From: Nymphaea colorata
Taxonomy: Eukaryota; Streptophyta; Magnoliopsida; Nymphaeales; Nymphaeaceae
Assembly (NCBI RefSeq): GCF_008831285.2
Contig: NC_045140.1
Coordinates: 15,549,796-15,613,795, forward strand
Length of the DNA stretch: 64,000 nt
Direction: 5' to 3'
Below, one piece after another: positions 36,253 to 47,100 of this stretch (its first letter is position 1; every line of letters starts with the position of its first letter). A program made the translations under genes and the position numbers. The notes below the pieces were generated by a model that saw only the letters and a program-made list of their open reading frames with translations, searched no databases and was not told the DNA's origin.

Positions 36253-38145
36253 ATGTCGGACAACCCAACCGAATTCGACCTGCCGGAGCGCATCACCGCC
36301 GTGCTGCCGGCCGATCCTTACGAGCAGCTGGACATCGCCCGAAAGATCACCTCCATAGCGCTGGCTACTCGCGTCTCCAAGTTGGAGGTGGAAGCTGCTA
36401 GGCTCAGGCAGAAACTCGTGGAGAAAGACGATGCCATCGCCGAGCTCCAAGAGACACTGCAGAAGCTCGAGGACTCCCTCTTCGAAGCTGAGGAGAAGCT
36501 CTCGATTGCCACCCATGAGAAGGTTGACTGGTCTGGATTGCTTATGATCGGGCGAAACAAACATAATTGTCTCATCGTCATCTTTGTTTCTCTCTCCTCT
36601 GCTTACTTCCCGAGTCTATCCGAACCTGCTGAATATGGTCCTGCTTTCCCTTTCGCTTTCTTGTTTGCCCTTATAACAGGAAAACCTTCTGAACGAGAAC
36701 GCCTCTCTCTCCAACACGGTCAAGAAGCTCAACCGAGATGTCGCCAAGGTAGGTTCCCCCTTTTTTTAGCTTCGACTTTTTCTTTGGCGTCCTTTTTGTC
36801 CAAATTCCATTGTTTTGACAATTGTCTCTGTCGTTGCGATTCACAACTCATATAATTTGCAACTATTCTTCGCATTCTGGACACTCTTCGCCTCGGCCTC
36901 TACATCCGGATGGTCCAAATCTCTATGCCAGTTATGCTACATGAAATCCCTTATGCTATTGTAAATCAAACTGCATAACAGATAGAAGGTATTCGGCGCA
37001 TTTCTATCATGAACCGTAGTCATGCCATGCTGATCGCCTTCCTGAGGGTGAGCTACCAAGTTGACTAGTTTCGATGTGTGGATGGCCTGAATTGTGTAGC
37101 ATATTGCTGAATTACCACTCCCAGCAGACTGTATCATTTTATCTTGTGTGAATCTGTGTGTTTTTTCCACCGAAAACTGTTGACTAGTTCCGACAACCTT
37201 TGACATTCTCTGACCTGCTTGGCACGACACTCGTTATCTTTAAAATGTTCATTTGGAACTGGATGAATCCAGGAGTTGGAAATGATGCCTGATTTGCTTA
37301 AGTTTTTTTTCACATCCCTGCAGATGTAGCATTTCAGAAGATGCAGATGTTACTTAATTTTATAAGAACTAGTCAAAATTGAAAGTCAGAAACACGTTGG
37401 TCAATCCCCTAAAAGATTGCTCGTTCCAAGTTGGTGTAACAATGCCCAAAGTAAAAAAGCCATGAAAAGATCACCATAAGTCAAGTAAATCAGATAACTA
37501 TTCCACTATTACATAATAGAAGAAACATTCAAGGACGTATTATAAGTACATGCATACAATAAGAGAACAATGAAGACCATGATTGAACATAAAAGGTGAA
37601 AACAGAGAAGAACATATGGAACGAACGCAACCGTGTTACGTAATACAGGCAAGCAAAAAGCATACAAATAGGACCATATAATAAAGTTGATTACACAAAA
37701 AGAAAAAAAATGCAAACTGACTATGTCTCGATAAAATTTTACATAATATGTTACAGTAAGTATTACATTGCAATTTTACAGTATCCTTATTATGATATTA
37801 TGACATGCTAATATCAAAGTGTTGGTATTTTTATTATGATTGAATCAGTGCGACACATGAGACAGTGTGCAAAAAGGCTACAACTGTCTCTGCTGCAAAC
37901 AGTCGAAAAAAAGCATATGTTAGATTAAACGAGCAAAGACTGTAGAACTGGAGAGAAAAAGAACCTCTTATCAAACTCATATGTGTGGCTGTCTGCTCAC
38001 CACCATGACAGGGAATCTGTCAGCCTATGGTATTCTTTAGCTAAACAGAAAGAGAGAGAGAGCGAGATCAGATCATATTTGTGGCTGTTTGCTCACCACT
38101 TTGAAAGGGAAGCCCATCAACCTAGTGGTGTTCTTTAGTAAAACA

Positions 38146-38176
<31 letters not shown>

Positions 38177-41100
38177 CATGGTCCTGACCAAGGCCTTCCT
38201 TTCTGAACATATTTCCTTAAGGAAAAGGCAAAATTGAAAGTGTAATCAATACCTAATCCAAGGACTACTCAGTCAATGACTAGTGCTTGAGCCTTGATTA
38301 GTCAACCAAGTTGGATCACCAGTCAATAATATTGTACCCTTCTAATTTGGACCTAATGGGCTAGTTGACAGGCTTGAACTTTGTCAAGAAGCCAATTAGT
38401 TTATTGACTAGTCTGTGGTTTAACGCCATGGTCCTATAAAGTATAAACTATTATTTGGATCAATTATGAACAGGTTAAACAAATAGGTATGTCCTGAAAG
38501 TATAGGTTTTGACAAGAAAAATCACTTTTATAACTGTCCTGAGAAGGAGATCTCAGAGAAATATAGGAAAAATTAAAGGAGATCTCAGAGAAATATAGGA
38601 AAAATTAAAACTTGATATGTATTAGATTTTTGGTGATATTAACTAATCCTGTTCTAACCTAGTCCAACCTTATAAAGCTGAAAAATAAATGCTGTTCATT
38701 GGTTTTGTTATTTTTTCTTTCCATATTGGCTGCTAGGCACAGCTTTAACTACAACATTCTGAAAGCTGGACTGTCTGCATGTTGGAAGTCCGTGATTTTT
38801 TTTTTCTGATCAATTTGTTGCAGTCCTTGTCAGTAGCAAGTTTTATCAATCAACCTAACATATGCATTTCTGAGTGGATGTATTAATGTGCAGCTCGAGG
38901 TATTTAAGAAGACCCTTATGCAGTCACTCCAGGATGAAGATGATAGTTCCGTAAGTTATCTTATGTGATACTTCTTTTTGCGTTATAACTTATAACATTC
39001 GTGTAGTTCATCAGTATGAAGAATGACTATAGCTGATGACCAAGTTCTATTTTAATTCTCATTTAAAGTGTTATGCTCGAAAATGAAGTATTTTCTTGCC
39101 ATCTTAAATTTTATTTCATTATGTTAATTTTCTTTGTATCACCAGATGGGGTCTTCCCAGGTTGTCTCAAAGAAAAGTTCAGACATTAGTTTCTCCTCCC
39201 AAATGGTTGTTGGAAGTGAATCTTCAAGGCTTATGAGTAAATATATGCTTGTCCTGTCAAATAGCTTCTGATTATAGCATCTACATTTGGATCTGCTCAT
39301 TTGGAAATTGTTTTCAGTGCAGAATCAACAGTCAGATATGAGCAACTCATCTACTGAAGATGCCAGTTTCCATCAAACAGATGGTGTGCCTTTTGCTCAT
39401 TCATCATGTGGGTTGTTGAACTCTTCTCCTTATCTGATGAACTGTTTTTCTTTTTTAGCAACTTCTAGGCAGGGAATCTCCAGTGGCCTCCTATTAGCAT
39501 CTCATGGTAGCACTCCAAAGCTCACACCTCCAGACTCGCCAACAAGATTTTCTGCATCTGTTTCACCTACAAGGACTTCTAAGCCCGTGTCTCCTCCACG
39601 ACGCCATTCAATTTCATTTTCAAGTATGAGACATTCTTTGGATTCATCAAGCCATAACTCAATGTCTTCAGGTGGCTCAGAAATGGGTAACCACTCTAAT
39701 TCACTTTTGCAAACCTGATTGGTGTGTTATAGAAGGTCATTTTTTGCTTGTCTGTCACATTGATAAAGAGAGGAAATTTGCATGTTGTTGCATGTATATG
39801 GAGCGCTTATTGAAATATAATTTGACTATTTTGTTGCTTTGACCTTGCATGCATTTGGTCTGAGTTTTGGATCCTCCTCACGATAGATATGTCCTGGAAA
39901 ACGTAATTTCAGATCCTCCACACGGTGCCCTGGTTGCATCAGATAATGCAGTAGGACAGTGAAAAGTTCGTCGACCATGACATGTGACATGTGATATTTT
40001 TTCCTGTAGACTATGTCACATAGGTACGGGTGCCGGTGCGGGTACGGGTACGGACCATTTTCAAAAATTTGGGTGCGGGGGTACGGCCGTACACACACGC
40101 AGACGTATATTTATATATATGTAAAAAAATTTCAAAATGAATAACATATTCACAAAATACAGTATGGAAGTAATTAACATACAAATATATCAGCTTTTTT
40201 TATTCTCCGTCGCATCATCAATATTAGAAGGAGCAACAGGTGACGATTTTAAGATATATTGACATCGATTTGGTTATGGCTCACACTATTATCGAAGAGT
40301 CATGTTATAGAGAAGGAATGGATTTTCGAAACATTGTATGGAAGATTTTAAATGAAAAGTTGTGAGAAACTATGTACAAGAAATGTTTAAAGTGAAAAAG
40401 GAAACAAGAAAAGAGAGGGGGATTTTAATTTTCAACCCAAAAAACTGGACAACTTTGGACTTGGTCAAAGTTGACCGAGTCCGAAAATGGACAAAAATGA
40501 TCCCGGGTACGTTGACCGTACCCGGTACTGCGTTGACCGCACCAGGGCCGTACCCAGGGTCGTACCCGTACTGTTCCCGTACCATACAGGTACTCCTCCT
40601 TAAGAGGAGTACCCGTGTGACATAGCCTGTAGATGTTGCCATATTGAGAAAAGGACTAGTAATGATTTAGTTGATTATTATGCCAGGCATACATGTGTGG
40701 ACAGAATGTAATATTTGAGAACACTAGTTTTACTATTGTGAGAAAAGCAACATAGTTATTGAAGTATATGGACTCATCATGGTCTTTTTTTCTTCCATGT
40801 TATGGCATATGATGAATCTTCTTGCTTGTCATGCATGTCATGTTAGACGTGTCAAGCATGTAATACCCAAAAGTTTATTTTCGTATTGAAGATTGTGAGA
40901 TATTTTGAAGGACTTATAAGGGGGTTCCTTGTTCCCCTGTGTCTGGGAGTCTGTACAGTCATTTGCTTTGTTTTGCATTGTACTTCCTTTGCTTATGTTG
41001 AGTCATTTGCTTATGCATGTTTACTTGTAAGGGAGTACCCTCCCACCGGTCTAAGTGTCAAGTATTGGGATTTCTTGTTTTGGATGGTCGGCATGGGAAT

Positions 41101-44100
41101 CCTGTAAGTGGCCTCGGCCATCCTACATAAGTAAAGTCGAGATCATTCTCCTTACTTATCTTTCTCGTGATGTACTAATTCTTCAAGCGAATACATTGCG
41201 AGATTTCTTTATTCACAAACATTCTTTATACACTTGTTTTCTCAAACTACTTTTGCGCCCCGTTCGGTGGTTTGAAGGCTTGCGGCAATCAGGTTCTTGC
41301 CGCGCCGCACGGGCCGAAGTTGTCAGCCCGTGACAACTGGTATCAGAGACCAGGTTCAACAATCTGGGGAAGCGGTTGGATAGTCGGTGTAGAACTACAC
41401 GCCGACGATCGTTGATCGAAAGAGACCTCCGACGATCGTTGATCGAAGAGGAGGAAGCCCTGGCGACTCAATACAATCTGCGAAGTGCCAAGGGCAAGGG
41501 AGTAGCCCATTCTGACGAGATGGGTACATCCCATGGTCAGGAAGACCTGACCGAGATGGTGAACAAGCTGGCTACCGACGTAACTGCTCATGAAGAAGCG
41601 TTGGGTAATGCAGCTGAGTCCTTCGGGGAAATGAAGGACGAGATGAAGGTACTGCGGGAACAAATGGCCGACCTACTGGCCATGAATCGGGCACTGACAG
41701 ACACAGTGACCACGTTACAGGCTGAAGTCAAGGAACTTCAGGTCAAGAACCGCACACTACAGCGACAAATCTCTGTAGGTGGAGGTAACGATCGGCCAGC
41801 GAAGGTCGACGTTCAGAGACCAGCTAAATACAATGGAACTCGGGATAGCCGAGTTATCGACAACTTTTTATTCCAAGTGGAATATTACCTGGACTTGCAA
41901 GGCGTTATGGGGGACGACCTTCAAGTCAAGACTGCGGCTATGTTGCTAGAGGGCGATGCTGTGGCATGGTGGAGAAGGAAAAGGCTCGACATTCAGAAGG
42001 GGATCTGCATAATAGACACTTTCGATGATTTTCAACGAGAGTTAAGAACTTACTTCATGCCCCCGAATGCGATACGCCATGCCTATCGGATGGTTGGTGA
42101 ATTAAAACATACCGGATCCTTGCGAGATTACGTGAGGGCTTATCAAAGGCTGATGTTAGATGTGCCAGATATGCAAGAACAAGATAAATTGAACTGGTTT
42201 ATTTTGGGACTGCAGTCATGGGCGCAATCCGAAGTGGAAAGGAGTAATCCAGAGACCTTGGAGGACGCTTATGTAGTAGCAGAACGTTTGGCTGATACTC
42301 AGCGCAAGAGCTACACTAACGCCTTCAAGCCGTCGAGGAAGCCTGACCATGGAGGAAAGAAAGATGATCGAAGGGAACGGAAAGATGAACCATCAACTCA
42401 GCGCCAAGTCGAAAGAAGAACTTTCTTTCACAGAAACGACAACTCTCAGAATAGAGTGTTGAAATGTTGGTTTTGCGATGGTAATCACTTAGGAAGGCAA
42501 TGTCCAAAGCGTGTAAATAGGGACAATCAGGCAAGCTCTTCAAGGCAATCTGCTAATGCGGCACAAGGTGAAGAAGGGGAAGGACCAAAGATGGGTGCAC
42601 TTCAACTTCTGAACACCATAAAAAGGGAGGAAAAAGTGAAGGTGACAGCGACACCTTCTAACGAGCTCATGTACTTGGAAATCCTGGTAAATGGAAGGCC
42701 TACCTTGGCTATGGTAGACACGGGAGCCACGCATAACTTCGTCTCAGTTGAGGAGGCGAGGAGACTGGGCCTAACCCTTGAGAGGGGAGAGTTACACATG
42801 AAGGCGGTGAACTCAGAGGCCAAACCCATCCACGGAGTGGCCCGGGATGCGGTTGTGAAGATTGAGAGTTGGTTAGGAAGGGCCAACTTCTCGGTGGTCC
42901 CGATGGATGATTTCCGGATGATCCTAGGCATGGAGCTCCTCAGTACAGCGAAAATGGTGCCAATGCCGCACCTACGCAGTATCAGTATCATGGATGAAAA
43001 GTCCCCTTGTATGGTTCCAGTAACATCGATAAAGAGGGATAAGGGCAAAGCCGCAATGATATCTGCCCTTCAGTTGAAGAAAGGCCTCAAGCACGGCGAA
43101 GACACGTACTTGGTGGCAATCAGGGAAGTAACTAATGACTCCCCTGGTTTGGTCCCAGAGGCGCTTGCGCCTGTCTTAGCGGAATTCGCAGGAACAATGC
43201 CTGTGGAGCTCCCTAGACGGCTGCCACCTCGACGCGAGGTGGATCATGCCATCGAACTCATCCCTGGTGCCAAACCCCCGGCAATGGCACCATATCGAAT
43301 GGCCCCTGCAGAATTAAGAGAACTTCGGCGACAGTTGGATGAGATGCTAGCTGGAGGTATAATCAGACCCTCCAAAGCTCCTTTCGGTGCACCATTGTTA
43401 TTCCAAGCGAAGCATGATGGCTCCAAAAGGCTATGTGTGGATTATCGAGCGTTGAACAAGGTAACGGTGAAGAACAAGTACCCTTTACCTTTGATTGCAG
43501 ATCTGTTTGATCAACTGGGCAAAGCTCAAGTGTTTTCCAAGTTAGACCTCAGATCAGGATATTGGCAAGTTCGGATTGTTGATGGCGACGAGCCAAAGAC
43601 CACTTGCGTCACTCGTTACGGTGCCTTTGAATTCTTGGTAATGCCGTTCGGGTTGACGAATGCCCCAGCCACTTTTTCGACTCTAATGAATAAGATATTC
43701 TATCCGTACTTAGATAAGTTCGTGGTAGTCTATCTTGATGACATTGTAGTGTATAGCAAATCCTTGAGGGAACATGTGGAACACTTGCGGACAGTGTTCA
43801 AGGTATTGGAGGAAAACAAACTCTATGTGAAGCGCGAGAAGTGCCTATTCGGCCAACCGGAAATCAGTTTTCTCGGTCACATTGTGGGAAAAAGTCAGCT
43901 GCGAATGGACACCGAAAAGGTGAGGGCAATTCAAGACTGGAAACCGCCAACTAATGTACCAGAACTACGTTCTTTTCTTGGTTTGGCAAATTACTATCGA
44001 CGATTCATTGAGGGGTATTCTTTGATAACTGCGCCTCTCACTGATTTGTTAAAAAAAAACCGAACTTGGGCTTGGGAAGAGCTCGAAGAAGATGCCTTTG

Positions 44101-47100
44101 AGAAGTTGAAAAGGGCCCTGACGCAGGAGCCTGTGCTCAGGTTGCCCGACCACACCAGGAAATTCGAAGTCCACACAGACGCATCAGACTTTGCCATTGG
44201 CGGAGTTTTGATGCAGGAAGGTCATCCAGTCGCCTATGAGAGTCGGAAGCTGAAAGACGCGGAGCGACGGTACTCCGTGCATGAAAGGGAAATGACAGCC
44301 GTTATTCATTGTCTTCGCACATGGAGGCATTACTTATTGGGGTCCCAATTCGTGGTAAAGACTGATAACGTAGCCACAAGCTACTTCCAGACTCAAAAGA
44401 AGTTGAGTCCGAAGCAAGCTCGATGGCAGGAATTCCTTGCGGAATTCAATTTCGCCTTGGAGTACAAGGCAGGGAAGGCAAACGTCGTAGCCGATGCACT
44501 GAGTCGGAAGGCAGAGTTGGCAGCTACCCGGATAGCATCATCCGAAGCGCAACTCGAGGGTGCTCTTCTTGGGCGGATTCGAGAAGGCATGAAGCAGGAC
44601 CCAGTGGCCAAGCACTTGGTCGAAACAACGGAGGCGGGAAAGACGCGACGATTTTGGCTACAAGATGGACTTTTGATGGCAAAGGGCGGACGAGTGTTCG
44701 TGCCCAGATGGGGCAATCTCCGACGAGAGTTGCTAAAGGAGTGTCATGACTCATTGTGGGCTGGCCATCCTGGCCAGGAGCGGACACTGGCACTACTCGA
44801 ACGTGGCTACTACTGGCCACAGATGCGCGACGACGTTGAAGCATATGTGAAAACATGCTTGATCTGTCAGCAGGACAAGGGAACAAACCAGAAGCCTGCC
44901 GGTCTCCTGGAACCTCTTCCTATTCCAGAACGTCCATGGGAATGCCTCTCCATGGACTTCATCGTCAGCTTGCCCAAAGTTGACGGCTTCAGCTCCATCC
45001 TTGTGGTTGTGGATAGATTTTCAAAGTATGCCACATTTATCCCAGCCTCTAAAGAATGTCCCGCGGAAAAGACGGCCGAGTTGTTCGTGAAGCATATTGT
45101 CAAGCATTGGGGCGTGCCGAAAAGCATTGTTAGTGATCGGGATGCTCGCTTCACAGGGAAATTTTGGCGCGAAGTATTTCGTTTGTTGGGTTCGGATTTA
45201 TTATTCTCAACAAGTTTCCACCCTCAAACGGACGGCCAAACTGAACGAATCAACGGATTGTTGGAACAATACCTTCGACACTATGTCAGTGCGAATCAAA
45301 AAGATTGGGTGAAATTGTTGGATGTAGCTCAATTTTGCTACAATTTGCAGAAGAGCGAGTCTTCTGGACATAGTCCATTCGAAATAGCCACTGGACAACA
45401 ACCGTTGATGCCACATACCCTTGCAGCCCAAGAAAAGGGAAGACCCACTTTTGCCTACCAGTTCGTTCGCGATTGGCAAGACCAGACGGAAATGGCTAAG
45501 GCGTTCTTACACAAGGCCGCCAAAAAGATGAAAAAGTTTGCAGATCGGAATCGAAGGCCAATGGAATTCCGGGTGGGTGATCAAGTCCTCGTAAAGCTCT
45601 ACCCTGATCGCACGAGCATTTTCCGTGGTCGACACCGGTCATTGATCCGCAAGTATGAGGGACCCTTCACAGTGCTGAAGAGAATCGGAAAGCTAGCCTA
45701 CAAGCTAGACTTGCCGCCAGACTTTAAGGTGCATTCAGTGTTCCATGTTTGTAACCTGAAGCCCTTCTACGTCGATGAGGAAGACCCTGAGCGAAGCGTT
45801 CCAGAACGAGACCCGATCCTGCAGCGAGCCCCGCCGACCAAGCGAGCGGCGGACCGTCGGATGGAAGAAATTCTTCGGCACAAGACAAACTATTTGGGGG
45901 AGCCGAAGAAGTACCAAGTGAAGTGGATAGGCGAACACAACCCCACCTGGGAGTATGCATTCCGCATGAAGCAGCGCTACCCGCTGGAAGTCAAGGCCTA
46001 TCATGAAACTGCTGGCGCCGAGGACGGCGCATAACTTGAAGGGGGGAGCCTGTTCCCCTGTGTCTGGGAGTCTGTACAGTCCTTTGCTTTGTTTTGCATT
46101 GTACTTCCTTTGCTTATGTTGAGTCATTTGCTTATGCATGTTTACTTGTAAGGGAGTACCCTCCCACCGGTCTAAGTGTCAAGTATTGGGATTTCTTGTT
46201 TTGGATGGTCGGCATGGGAATCCTGTAAGTGGCCTCGGCCATCCTACATAAGTAAAGTCGAGATCATTCTCCTTACTTATCTTTCTCGTGATGTACTAAT
46301 TCTTCAAGCGAATACATTGCGAGATTTCTTTATTCACAAACATTCTTTATACACTTGTTTTCTCAAACTACTTTTGCGCCCCGTTCGGTGGTTTGAAGGC
46401 TTGCGGCAATCAGGTTCTTGCCGCGCCGCACGGGCCGAAGTTGTCAGCCCGTGACAGTCCTAGTCTCTAGTCTTTTTGGGGTTGAAACTGAAGTGGGTTG
46501 GGTTCCATCAAATCGGGTTATTACAGTGATATCAGAGCACAGTTCAACACTTAGGGTCTCACACATGTGGATGCATGTGCCTAAAGAGGGATGAGTTATA
46601 ACATCCAAAAAAATTAATTCCATATTAAAAATTGTGGAAGATCTTTAAGGACTTATAACAAGGTTATTTAAGTGATTGGTTGCCCTTGTTCCTAGCTCTT
46701 TTAGGGTTAGAACAAAAGCAACCCAGGAAGATGACTTGCTCATTTTTCAGGTTCATTTTAGCTTTTTGACTTGCTCATTTTTCAGGTTCATTTTAGCTTT
46801 TTCATATGTAAGATCAAGACGCCTATTCTTGCACTTCCTAGACAATCTTTCTTTCTGCAAATATTGGAAGGCTGCCTCATTGCATTGTTTCTCACCTCTT
46901 TGGTCATCGAGGCTTGACTGCTTTCTGTTGCCTTTCTTGGAATTATTGTTGAAACATGCTTGCCTTCTTCCATCTTCATTGCAGATCATGGTCGTTTTCA
47001 TTAAAATTCAGATGCTTCATTTTGAAACTTTGGGGCAGTGGAAAAAAAGTCTGCTCACCCTGAAAAAGAAATAATAATAAAAAATGAATATCATGGTGGA

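Larger units (their letters stand above)
40930..46456 (+). mobile_element. Chromovirus (Ty3/Gypsy LTR retrotransposon) copy 2
   Basis: A complete 5527-bp element in the sense direction inside intron 6 of the At4g15545-like gene. LTRs of 406 bp at 40930-41335 and 46051-46456 differ by one base by eye, and the element is one base longer than copy 1, matching the gag deletion there. Primer site, polypurine tract and gag-pol are all present. The flanking five bases are TTCCT on the left and GTCCT on the right, a target duplication with one mismatch. It interrupts an older LTR. Together with copy 1 it makes a 5.5-kb inverted repeat with a 5.2-kb spacer. Confidence 0.95.
40859..46725 (+). mobile_element. 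Old TRIM-like LTR element, split by chromovirus copy 2
   Basis: A short LTR begins TGTAATACCCAAAAG at 40859, is interrupted at 40929 by chromovirus copy 2, resumes at 46457 and ends GGGTTATTACA at 46525. Its ends are inverted (TGTAATA / TATTACA) and its joined length is only about 135-140 bp. Immediately after it comes GTGATATCAGAGC, close to the tRNA-iMet primer site. About 70 bases on, near 46596, a diverged second copy of the LTR starts (ATAACATCCAAAAA, then AAGGACTTATAA in common with the first, and GTTCCTAG matching the sequence around the insertion point) and becomes unrecognisable near 46725. Tiny LTRs plus almost no interior suggest a TRIM-type non-autonomous element. Confidence 0.65.

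Noticed and set aside
40370-40642. Overlapping 87- and 90-residue frames
   Set aside because: They translate the GTACGGGTAC subterminal repeats of the MITE and do not encode a transposase.
41055-41333. 92-residue frame found in all four LTRs
   Set aside because: It repeats because the LTRs are identical; it has no domain and spans the LTR promoter/terminator region, so it is not a gene.
46676-47074. 132-residue frame in intron 6
   Set aside because: It runs through the tandem duplication at 46733-46802 and intron DNA, with no similarity to known proteins.
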